Assembly (NCBI RefSeq): GCF_020181035.1
Contig: NZ_JAIQYY010000020.1
Span: 21,002-85,001, forward strand
Length of the DNA stretch: 64,000 nucleotides
Direction: 5' to 3'
Source: Streptomyces sp. CoH27
Lineage (GTDB): Bacteria; Actinomycetota; Actinomycetes; Streptomycetales; Streptomycetaceae
Made by a program: the position numbers and the translations under genes. The notes beneath the pieces are model-generated. The model made no database searches and was not told the origin of the DNA. It saw only the letters and a program-made list of their open reading frames with translations. Positions 1 through 6,592 of this stretch are shown here, piece after piece. How positions within the stretch are numbered: position 1 is the first letter of the stretch; each line of letters starts with the position of its first letter.

Positions 1-1
1 C

Positions 2-325
2 GCCGCCGACCTCCTGATCTACCCGGTCCTGACCCGCGACCGCCAGGCGATGGCCGACCTGGTCTCCCACACCCTGGGCCCCCTGACGGCGGCGCGCGGC
101 GGCGCCGGCCCGCTGCTGGAGACCCTGACGGCCTACTTCGACGCGGGCTGCGTGGCCGCCGAGGCGGCCCGCCGCCTCAATCTGAGCGTGCGCGCCCTCA
201 CCTACCGTCTGGAACGCATCCACCACCTCACCACCGCCGACCCGGCCGACCCGGCCCACCGCTACATGCTCCAGACGGCAGTCATCGGAGCCCGCCTGCT
301 GGACTGGCCGAACAGGCCGTTGTGA
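2..325 (+). CDS. PucR/CdaR-type transcriptional regulator, C-terminal fragment
   Basis: Only the last 107 codons are in the window; the gene starts upstream. The C-terminus has the helix-turn-helix found at the end of PucR/CdaR regulators: a conserved stretch near LETLTAYFDAGCVAAEAARR, followed by LNLSVRALTYRLERI, the recognition-helix region. The preceding LLIYPVLTRDRQAMADLV stretch, with a leucine-rich 'LGPL' turn, fits the linker region that precedes this domain. The ligand and targets cannot be read from the fragment. Family assignment is good; specific function is unknown. Confidence 0.8.
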   Translation, partial: AADLLIYPVLTRDRQAMADLVSHTLGPLTAARGGAGPLLETLTAYFDAGCVAAEAARRLNLSVRALTYRLERIHHLTTADPADPAHRYMLQTAVIGARLLDWPNRPL

Positions 326-353
326 GCAGGCACCGGAGCCGTAGGGGTACTGC

Positions 354-608
354 CTACCGGGCTCCGCGCCTGATCCGGTCCCGTCGGCGCAGGAAGAGCG
401 AGGCGCCCGCCCTCACCTTGGCCGCCATACCGTCCAGGTCGGTACGGGTGTGGAGGAGCCCGGGGTGGGCGTAGCCGCTCGCGGCGGCCGCGGGGGTGGT
501 GGTGAGAGCGGTCGCACCGAGGGCGGTCGTGCCTGTGACGGTCGCCGCGGATGCGGTTCCCGCGGCTTTGAGGAGGGCGCGGCGGCTGGGCTGGGTGGTC
601 GCGTGCAT
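354..608 (-). pseudogene. Truncated Tat-exported alginate lyase-like protein
   Basis: The reading frame begins with a clear Tat signal (SRRALLKAAG, then an Ala/Thr-rich hydrophobic core ending AAAASG). It continues with YAHPGLLHTRTDLDGMAAKV, the usual mature N-terminus of Streptomyces alginate lyase-like exported enzymes. After about 15 more residues it becomes Arg-rich and stops, about 85 residues in all, whereas intact members are several hundred residues long. No catalytic domain follows on either strand. I infer a 3' deletion that joined the first exported segment to unrelated DNA beside the PucR-like gene. No good ribosome binding site is seen before the ATG at 608. Family identification rests on the short mature N-terminus only. 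Confidence 0.6.
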
Positions 609-665
609 GGTGCGGAGACGCGGGTGAGGGGGCGGGGATGACAGAAATCCGCTGTCCTGCCGCTG

Positions 666-692
666 GGAAAGTACTTGCATTCATGGAAAGTA
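666..692. promoter_or_regulatory. Direct repeat GGAAAGTA, 19-bp pitch
   Basis: GGAAAGTA occurs at 666-673 and again at 685-692, between the lyase remnant (minus strand) and the plus-strand membrane protein gene. The 19-bp pitch is close to two helical turns. It could be a leftover operator of the lyase or part of the promoter of either gene; no regulator is linked to it by the sequence alone. Confidence 0.25.
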
Positions 693-772
693 GTGTCCAT
701 GCTGACAGGGAAGACGCCGTACGAACCCGGGGCGGTCCGACCAACCGCCCTGTCCTCAGCGGAGGTTGACGT

Positions 773-1255
773 ATGAACAGCACGGGGGAACCGATGGACG
801 AGCCGATGGATGCCGGGCGGGCGCGGGATGCGCTCGGTGCGGTGTGTGCCGCGCGGGCCGCGGCGCGGGAGGCCGGGGGGCGGGAGCGGCCCCGGGGGTA
901 CGTCATCGGCCAGGGACTGACCTGCGCGGCCGGCTTCACCGCGCTCGGGCTGGCCAACCTGCTGCCGCGGTACGGGGCATGGCTGACGCTCGCCGGCCTC
1001 GCCTGCGCGGTCGGCTTCTTCGCACTGATCTGGACCGGCGCCCACCACGGCGGCGTGACCCGCTGGTTCAGCCGGGACGGCGGACCCCGGCGTTCGGCCT
1101 GGGAGCTCTGGGTGGCGCCCCTCGCCGCGATCGCCGTCGGCGCGCTGGCCGCCGTCCCGTACGGCACGACCGGCTGGCTCATCGGCTTCGGTGTGGCCAC
1201 CGGCGCGGAACATGTGCTGCGCGGGCTCCGGCAGCACCAGGGCGGCACCGCATGA
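773..1255 (+). CDS. Small integral membrane protein
   Basis: A 160-residue protein I do not recognise by name. The first 40 residues are charged and Ala/Arg-rich (cytosolic). Hydrophobic segments follow at about 46-65, 70-90 and 114-150, the last forming a hairpin, with an Arg-rich loop (SRDGGPRRS) between. The ATG is preceded by GGAGG at 761-765 with 7-nt spacing. Its stop overlaps the start of the next gene (ATGA at 1252-1255), so the two are translationally coupled. That points to a small membrane protein with its own winged-helix regulator, a common actinobacterial pair. The function of the membrane protein is unknown. Confidence 0.8.
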   Translation: MNSTGEPMDEPMDAGRARDALGAVCAARAAAREAGGRERPRGYVIGQGLTCAAGFTALGLANLLPRYGAWLTLAGLACAVGFFALIWTGAHHGGVTRWFSRDGGPRRSAWELWVAPLAAIAVGALAAVPYGTTGWLIGFGVATGAEHVLRGLRQHQGGTA

Positions 1256-1614
1256 CCGGGCCCGGGTCCCGCGGCGACGCACCTCCCGCCCTCGACCGCG
1301 AGCTGCACCACCCCACGCGACTGGCCCTCGCCGCCTATCTCTCGGCCTGCGGCGAGGCGGAGTTCGCCGTTCTGCGGGACTACTGCCAGGTGTCCGACTC
1401 CACGCTGAGCAAGACCCTTTCCGCGCTGGAGAAGACCGGCTATGTCAGCGTCCGCAAGGGCTACCTGGGCAAGCGTCCGCGCACCTGGGCCTCGCTCACC
1501 TTCACCGGCCGCCGGGCACTGAACCGGCACCTGGCGGCGCTGGAGGAGATCGCGGCCACCGCCAGACGGGCGGCCGGAGGCTGCGCCAAGGACCCGTCGG
1601 ACAGCGGGAGTTGA
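1252..1614 (+). CDS. Winged-helix transcriptional regulator (MarR/ArsR-like, HTH_34 type)
   Basis: A 120-residue single-domain protein. LHHPTRLALAAYLSACGEAEFAVLRDYCQVSDSTLSKTLSALEKTGYVSVRKGYLGKRPRTWASLTFTGR is laid out as helix, recognition helix (SDSTLSKTLSALEK) and a two-strand wing, matching the short winged-helix proteins often paired with small membrane proteins. The start overlaps the stop of the preceding gene in an ATGA, so it is the second gene of a two-gene operon. It probably regulates its own operon. No ligand-binding domain or metal-binding cysteines are visible. Confidence 0.85.
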   Translation: MTGPGSRGDAPPALDRELHHPTRLALAAYLSACGEAEFAVLRDYCQVSDSTLSKTLSALEKTGYVSVRKGYLGKRPRTWASLTFTGRRALNRHLAALEEIAATARRAAGGCAKDPSDSGS

Positions 1615-1620
1615 ACAGAG

Positions 1621-2568
1621 CTAGGTGCGGTTCACCGTCCGTACCGGTGTCGACTCCCCCGGCTCCGGCGGCTCCATGGTCTGCGCCCGCAGCAGCAGGA
1701 TGTCGCCGACGAACAGGTCGTACACGACGATCCCGACCACACCGCCGATCAGCGGACCGACGATCGGGATCCACCAGTAGGAGCTGAACGAGCCGGACAC
1801 GCTGCCCGGGAAGGCCAGGCTCTTCCAGCCCTCGATCCAGGTCAGCAGGCGGGGCCCGAAGTCGCGGGCCGGGTTGATGGCGTACCCCGCGTTCGCGCCG
1901 TAGGACATGCCGATCGCGGCGACGACGAAGCCCACGACGAGGGGGGCGAGGTTGGACTTGACGGCCTGGTTGCGTACGTCGAGGACGGCGGCGATCAGCA
2001 TGAGCAGGAACGCCGTACCGACGATCTGGTCGATCAGCGGTCCCCAGACGCCACCGTGGAAGTACGCGGCGGGGAAGGTCGCGAAGATGGAGAAGGTGGC
2101 GTTCGTGCGGCCGTTCACCTTCGGGCCGGCTGCCGCCCGGTCGTAGGCGTGGATGGCGTCGTGGTAGACGAGGTAGACCAGCGCCGCCCCGGCGAAGGCG
2201 CCGAGGACCTGGGAGAACCAGTACGGCACGACCTTCGCCCAGGCGAAGCCGCGGCGCACGGCCATGGCGAGGGTGACCGCCGGGTTCAGGTGGGCGCCGC
2301 TGACCCCGCCGCCCGCGTAGACGCCGAAGGTGACGGCCAGTGCCCAGCCCCACGTGATCAGCAGCCAGTCCCCGGCCGCGAGGAAGATCGTGGTGGGCGT
2401 GGCGGCGCGGCCCGAACCGGGCAGCGCGGCGACCGCCATCGCGACCACACCGCAGCCGAAGGAGATGAGCACGAAGGTCCCGAGGAACTCGGCGAGGCAC
2501 TCACCGAGCAGCCCACGCCGGCTGCGCAACCGGGACGGCTTGATGATCGCGGGGATTTCCACAGCCAT
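1621..2568 (-). CDS. MIP-family aquaglyceroporin (glycerol/small solute channel)
   Basis: A 315-residue channel of the major intrinsic protein family. Both pore motifs are present: the first as SGAHLNPAVTLA and the second as NAGYAINPARDFGPRL. An Asp directly after NPAR is the mark of glycerol facilitators rather than strict water channels. Six membrane segments can be traced. The chosen ATG at 2568 has an AAGGGGG ribosome binding site about 7 nt upstream; an upstream in-frame start at 2613 lacks one. The loop between the halves is unusually long (DRAAAGPKVNGRTNATFSIFATF). The SDR gene 87 bp upstream on the same strand may be cotranscribed. No glycerol kinase or glycerol phosphate dehydrogenase is adjacent, so the substrate is uncertain. 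Confidence 0.9.
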   Translation of the reverse strand: MAVEIPAIIKPSRLRSRRGLLGECLAEFLGTFVLISFGCGVVAMAVAALPGSGRAATPTTIFLAAGDWLLITWGWALAVTFGVYAGGGVSGAHLNPAVTLAMAVRRGFAWAKVVPYWFSQVLGAFAGAALVYLVYHDAIHAYDRAAAGPKVNGRTNATFSIFATFPAAYFHGGVWGPLIDQIVGTAFLLMLIAAVLDVRNQAVKSNLAPLVVGFVVAAIGMSYGANAGYAINPARDFGPRLLTWIEGWKSLAFPGSVSGSFSSYWWIPIVGPLIGGVVGIVVYDLFVGDILLLRAQTMEPPEPGESTPVRTVNRT

Positions 2569-2655
2569 TCCAGGCCCCCTTGAGAAGAGAGCAATTCCGG
2601 CCAACGTCACCATATTGGACTAGAAGCCCCCACCCCGCAGGTTGCCGGTGCCCCG

Positions 2656-3327
2656 TCAGCGGCTGTCCAGGTCGTCGGCGAAGTGCCGGAACCCGTGCCG
2701 CTCCCGGTGCATGCCCCACAGCACCCCGGCCAGCACCTCCGGATCCTTGCGGGCGTGCCCGGGGGTGATGGCGCCCGGAATCACCAGCTGCGCCACGTGG
2801 ATCCCCTCCCCGGCGAGGCGTTCGTGCAGCAGACGGCCGTACGCGCTCTCGGCCGCGAAGGCGATCGAGGTGCCGGCCCGCTCGGGGTGGGGCACGGCGG
2901 CGGTCCCGCCGTTGACGAAGAGGATCGTGCCGCGCCCGAGCCGCCGCATCCCCGGCAGCACGGCCTGTACGGCGGCGACGGCCCCGTACACGGAGAACTC
3001 GACGGGCCCGATCAGATCCCGGTGCCGGGTCTCCAGCACGGGCCGCATGAAGTCCCGGTGCGGCACCGGGCTGTACTGCAGCACCTCGACGGTCCCCAGC
3101 TCCCGGCCCGCCCGCTCCAGCGCCCCGGTCAGCTCCTCCGGCCGGCGCACGTCGGCGACAAACCCGCCGGCCCGCACCCCGCTCTCCGCCAGCTCCTCCA
3201 CCAGCCGGTCGAGCCGCTCCCGGTCCCGCGCGACGAGCCCGACGGCGAACCCCTCCCGCCCGAACCGCCGGGCGACGGCAGCCCCCAGCCCAGGCCCGGC
3301 ACCCACGATGACAAGACTGCTGCTCAT
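2656..3327 (-). CDS. SDR-family NAD(P)-binding protein, active site atypical
   Basis: A 223-residue Rossmann protein of the short-chain dehydrogenase/reductase family. The nucleotide loop GAGPGLGAAVARRFGREGF is at residues 8-26, and VARDRERL follows at the end of strand 2, favouring NADP. The usual catalytic YxxxK cannot be found: where it should lie, the sequence reads SIAFAAESAYGRLLHERL, with no Lys four residues after a Tyr, and the Ser strand reads FVNGGTAAVP. It may therefore be a non-classical SDR or a binding protein. The start at 3327 (MSSSLVIVGAG) places the Rossmann strand at the N-terminus as usual. Possibly cotranscribed with the aquaglyceroporin downstream. Confidence 0.85.
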   Translation of the reverse strand: MSSSLVIVGAGPGLGAAVARRFGREGFAVGLVARDRERLDRLVEELAESGVRAGGFVADVRRPEELTGALERAGRELGTVEVLQYSPVPHRDFMRPVLETRHRDLIGPVEFSVYGAVAAVQAVLPGMRRLGRGTILFVNGGTAAVPHPERAGTSIAFAAESAYGRLLHERLAGEGIHVAQLVIPGAITPGHARKDPEVLAGVLWGMHRERHGFRHFADDLDSR

Positions 3328-3405
3328 GCCGGCCATCCGTACCGCACATCGCACCGCCCCACACGCCCGGCCGGCCCCGGTACGCACGGGAGCTGGGACC
3401 TGGGG

Positions 3406-4113
3406 TCAGACGGCCGCCTCCGGCTGGGCCGGGCTCAGGTAGTGCAGGGTGGTGCGGGCCGCGTGCGGGGCGAGCAGGCTCTGGAGTTCGTCGGCCGCCG
3501 TCTTCAGCAGGTCGCCGTCACGGTCGGCACGCAGGGTCTCCAGGACGAAGGCGACGTGGGCGGAGTCGTCGGTGACGCGGGTGCGATGGGCGTCGCGGTG
3601 GTTCCAGTGGCGGGTCAGGACCCCGGCCGTGTCGGCGTAGATGATCTCCCCGGGCCTGGGCGTCTCGACGGTGCCGGGCTCGCCGAGCGGGGTGAAGGAC
3701 TCGGTGCCGTCCGCGTGCCGGATGTCGACGTCACCCTTCACCTGGTCCAGGTCGAAGGCGCCGGCGGGCAGGGCATGGCGGACGGACACGGCGTTGTAGG
3801 AGTCGACGGCCGGGCTGATGCGCGGCAGGCTCCCCTTCTTGGCGAGCCGGCGGCCGAGCGCGTCGACGCTGGGGCGGATCCGGCGCGGGTTGGTGCCGAA
3901 GGAACGGTAGGCGGTGTGCCAGGCGTCGATGCGGGGGTCGCTCTCGTCGGCGGGCGCCCAGCTGCCCTCGGCGAGGCGCTGCTCCAGCTCGGCCACCGCG
4001 TCGGCGGTGTGCGGCCAGGGCTCGTGACCGCGCACGCCGGTGGCGGTGACCAGGGCGATCAGGGTGTCCGGGAAGGCGTCCGCGACGGCGGAGGCGAGGC
4101 GGAAGGCGGGCAT
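3406..4113 (-). CDS. B3/B4 tRNA-binding domain protein
   Basis: A 235-residue protein with the B3/B4 fold of the phenylalanyl-tRNA synthetase beta chain as its only domain. Typical landmarks are YRSFGTNPRRIRPSVDALGRR, the conserved PAVDSYNAVSVRHALPAGAFDLD segment and the closing PGEIIYADTAGVLTRHWNHRDAHRT strand. Stand-alone members are thought to act on RNA or as trans-editing-like factors, but the role is not settled. It is divergent from the XRE-cupin regulator, with three phased direct repeats between them, so the regulator probably controls it. The minus-strand promoter may use TTGACA (complement of 4192-4197) with TGTACG 17 bp downstream. Confidence 0.85.
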   Translation of the reverse strand: MPAFRLASAVADAFPDTLIALVTATGVRGHEPWPHTADAVAELEQRLAEGSWAPADESDPRIDAWHTAYRSFGTNPRRIRPSVDALGRRLAKKGSLPRISPAVDSYNAVSVRHALPAGAFDLDQVKGDVDIRHADGTESFTPLGEPGTVETPRPGEIIYADTAGVLTRHWNHRDAHRTRVTDDSAHVAFVLETLRADRDGDLLKTAADELQSLLAPHAARTTLHYLSPAQPEAAV

Positions 4114-4151
4114 CGCGGGGCCTTTCGTGCCATACCATTCAAGGGTAATAC

Positions 4152-4207
4152 CAACAGAACGACCCCACCGTACAACGGAACGACCGCCCGGTGTCAACCG
4201 AACGACC
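4152..4207. promoter_or_regulatory. Three phased direct repeats (CAACNGAACGACC) in a divergent promoter
   Basis: The 13-mer CAACNGAACGACC occurs at 4152-4164, 4173-4185 and 4195-4207, with pitches of 21 and 22 bp, i.e. two helical turns, so all copies face the same side of the DNA. They fill the gap between the B3/B4 gene (minus) and the XRE-cupin regulator (plus). One copy lies next to a minus-strand TTGACA -35 candidate and the plus-strand -10 candidate TACAGT is at 4214-4219. The arrangement suits cooperative binding by the neighbouring XRE protein; that is an inference. Confidence 0.6.
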
Positions 4208-4246
4208 GAGCGGTACAGTGCAATGATCAGGAAGGATGGTGATCAG

Positions 4247-4825
4247 GTGGCCGAGACAGCCGCGGCCCTGCGGACGGTGGCACACAACGTCCGGTCGGCC
4301 CGGGTCCGCGCGGGCCTGTCCCTGGAGGAGCTCGGCCGGCGCGCCCAGGTCAGCAAGGGTGCCCTGGTGGCGCTGGAGAAGGCACAGGGCAACCCCAACC
4401 TGGCCACCCTGGTCCGGCTGGCCGACACGCTCGGCATCTCCGTGTCCGCCCTGATGCAGGGGCCGCACGAAGACCGGGTCCGCGTCGTGGCCGCCGACTC
4501 CGTGGACCCGCTGTGGACCGGTGAGCTGGGCAGCGAGGCCCGGCTGATGCTCACGACCTCCGGCCCGGCCCCGGTCGAGGTCTGGCGCTGGCGGCTGGAA
4601 CCGGACGAGGAGTACCCGAGCCATCCCCACCAGGCCGGCGTCGTGGAGACGCTCAGCGTCACCGCCGGCCGCATGACCCTGGTCGTCGACGGCGCCGAAC
4701 ACCCTCTGGAAGCCGGCCAGACCGCCACCTTCGACGCCGACACCCCGCACACCTACCGCGGCACCGGCACCGAGACCTGCCACCTGATCATGACGGTCCA
4801 GATGCCACCCGGCCCCGCGGCCTGA
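4247..4825 (+). CDS. XRE-family regulator with C-terminal cupin
   Basis: A 192-residue two-domain repressor. An N-terminal XRE helix-turn-helix spans about 5-65 (VRSARVRAGLSLEELGRRAQVSKGALVALEKAQGNPNLATLVRLADTLG), and a small cupin barrel spans about 110-190 (SHPHQAGVVETLSVTAGRMTLVVDG, then EAGQTATFDADTPHTYRG). Such proteins sense small metabolites through the cupin. I prefer the GTG at 4247, about 10 nt after GGAAGGA; the in-frame ATG at 4223 has no ribosome binding site and lies almost at the predicted transcription start. It is divergent from the B3/B4 gene across the phased repeats and probably autoregulates. Confidence 0.88.
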   Translation: MAETAAALRTVAHNVRSARVRAGLSLEELGRRAQVSKGALVALEKAQGNPNLATLVRLADTLGISVSALMQGPHEDRVRVVAADSVDPLWTGELGSEARLMLTTSGPAPVEVWRWRLEPDEEYPSHPHQAGVVETLSVTAGRMTLVVDGAEHPLEAGQTATFDADTPHTYRGTGTETCHLIMTVQMPPGPAA

Positions 4826-4849
4826 CGGGCACAGCGGCCCGTACGGCGC

Positions 4850-5548
4850 TCACGCCATCCAGAAGAAGACCGCCGTCATGCGCTTCTCCTCCAGGGTGCC
4901 GCCGAAGTAACCCGTCGCGCTGTGCACGAGGTTGGCGTTGTAGAGGAGCAGGCGGTTGTACTTGTGCGGGACGCGGACGTCCTCCTCGAAGTGGTCGCCC
5001 GGGACGAAGCGCGTACCCAGGGCCTCGACGAGGTTGTTGTGCGGGGCCTGGACGATGTTGCCGCCGAGCCGGCCGCCGGGCAGGGACTGGCGGTAGAAGG
5101 CGGTGCCGCAGTCCTTGGGCACGCCGGGGTTCAGATAGAGCACGGCCGCGTACCGGCACAGCGCGCGGGAGTCGGTGTGCGGGCGGGGCTCGCTCTCGCC
5201 CTCGCCGACCACCTGGACGCAGTTGTGGTTCAGGGTCCCGCCGCCGGGCGCCTGCTGCACCCACAGCTCCTTCGCCCCGGTCGCCCGCTTCACCAGCCGT
5301 TCGATCACGGCGAGTTCACCGGGCTCCAGTCCGGGCATGGCCCGCAGCCCCGGCCAGGTCTCGGACGTGTACGGATACCCCTGCACCCAGTCGTCCTTGG
5401 CCAGACACCGCTCCCGTACGGCGTCGACGTCGGGCAGGGCGTCGTCGAAGACCCAGTAGTCGCGGCCCTTGGTGGGCTTGCGGTAGGGCAGGACGGGCAG
5501 TGCGGCGGGCATCCGGGGGGCGGGCTGTGGGGGCAGTTGTGGGGGCAT
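4850..5548 (-). CDS. DUF6445-family protein, 2-oxoglutarate/Fe(II) oxygenase-like
   Basis: A 232-residue protein resembling the DUF6445 family. The arrangement EPRPHTDSRALCRYAAVLYLNP, then NRLLLYNANLVHSATGYFG, then EKRMTAVFFW is that of a double-stranded beta-helix iron oxygenase: an HxD pair, a distal His and a basic residue that would hold 2-oxoglutarate. The conserved CGTAFYR segment is also typical. The N-terminus is Pro-rich and probably flexible. No biosynthetic partner lies next to it, so the substrate is unknown. It is convergent with the XRE-cupin gene, 24 bp away. Confidence 0.75.
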   Translation of the reverse strand: MPPQLPPQPAPRMPAALPVLPYRKPTKGRDYWVFDDALPDVDAVRERCLAKDDWVQGYPYTSETWPGLRAMPGLEPGELAVIERLVKRATGAKELWVQQAPGGGTLNHNCVQVVGEGESEPRPHTDSRALCRYAAVLYLNPGVPKDCGTAFYRQSLPGGRLGGNIVQAPHNNLVEALGTRFVPGDHFEEDVRVPHKYNRLLLYNANLVHSATGYFGGTLEEKRMTAVFFWMA

Positions 5549-5730
5549 GCGGCGAATCTATGGCAGCGTTTCCTCTCGCCTCTCCCAGCAAAAGGTCAAC
5601 GTCTCCCGGGAGTTGGTCAACTCTTCTTTACCTGTTGCGCAGAGACGAACGCCTTCCGCATCCGTACTGCTGTGTGTAAGAACCGCCCCGCGCCGTAGGT
5701 GGGCGGCTCCCCGACCGGGCAGGAGGCATG

Positions 5731-6525
5731 GTGCGCTTTTCGCGGAACGCGACGGGAACTCTCTTCGTGGGCGGTGCCATGGCCGTGACCCTCGCGGCGC
5801 TGGCCTACCCGGGCATGCTCGGTCTGAGCAAGGTCGCCACCGCCCAGGACCGCGTCATCGCCAACACCCAGTGGGGACCGCTCACCGAACAGGACCGGGA
5901 CTTCGTGGTGAAGGTGCGGGCGGCCGGCCTGTGGGAGTACCCGGTCGGCCAGATGGGGCTCCAGAAGGGCACCACACCGGCGGTCAAGACGGCCAGCGAG
6001 CATCTGGTCGACGGGCACGCGGCGCTGGACACCACCTGCCGCAAGATCGCCCCGATGCTCAACATCACGCTGCCCAACATCGCGAGCCCGCAACAGGAGG
6101 GCTTCGTCAAGCAGTTGCAGGCCGACAGCGGGAAGAAGTTCGACAGCGACTTCGCCAACATCCTGCGGATGACGCACGGTTCGATCTTCAACACCGTCGC
6201 GAAGATCCGGTCCACGACGAAGAACACACTGGTCCGCGCCCTCGCCGACCAGGCCAACAACACCGTGCTCGACCACATCACGGTGATGGAGAAGACCGGT
6301 TTCGTCGACTTCGACCAGACGATCTTCCAGCAGACGACCCCACCGAAGCTCCCCGACTCCGACCTGACCCCACCCCCGCCCCCGGCAGGCCAGCCCGAGG
6401 TGGTCCTGACCCCGCCGCCGAACGCCACGTCGACCCCCGTCGACATCAACGGGATCGCGGGCGGCGGGGCCGGCGGTGCGACGGGCGCTTCACCGGGAGT
6501 GAGTCCGGCGCCGACGGCGGGCTAG
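5731..6525 (+). CDS. Exported DUF4142-family protein
   Basis: About 264 residues with an N-terminal membrane anchor or signal (LFVGGAMAVTLAALAYPGMLG). The central DUF4142 helical-bundle domain covers about 45-200 (DRDFVVKVRAAGLWEYPVGQMGLQKG through GHAALDTTCRKIA and LRMTHGSIFN). The C-terminal 60 residues are a Pro/Gly/Ala-rich tail (PPPPPAGQPEVV). DUF4142 proteins are ferritin-like envelope proteins of uncertain role. AGGAGG at 5721-5726 lies only 1 nt before an ATG at 5728 but 4 nt before the in-frame GTG at 5731, so I favour the GTG. The tail probably spans the cell wall. Confidence 0.82.
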   Translation: MRFSRNATGTLFVGGAMAVTLAALAYPGMLGLSKVATAQDRVIANTQWGPLTEQDRDFVVKVRAAGLWEYPVGQMGLQKGTTPAVKTASEHLVDGHAALDTTCRKIAPMLNITLPNIASPQQEGFVKQLQADSGKKFDSDFANILRMTHGSIFNTVAKIRSTTKNTLVRALADQANNTVLDHITVMEKTGFVDFDQTIFQQTTPPKLPDSDLTPPPPPAGQPEVVLTPPPNATSTPVDINGIAGGGAGGATGASPGVSPAPTAG

Positions 6526-6592
6526 CCCGAAGCCAATCACTCCCTATGGGACAAAGTCATGGTTAATGTCCCTGATCAGCCGAAATATATGG

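Noticed and set aside
6548..6572. GGGACA...TGTCCC inverted repeat between convergent genes
   Set aside because: Only six base pairs with a 13-nt AT-rich loop; weak as a terminator and no other support.
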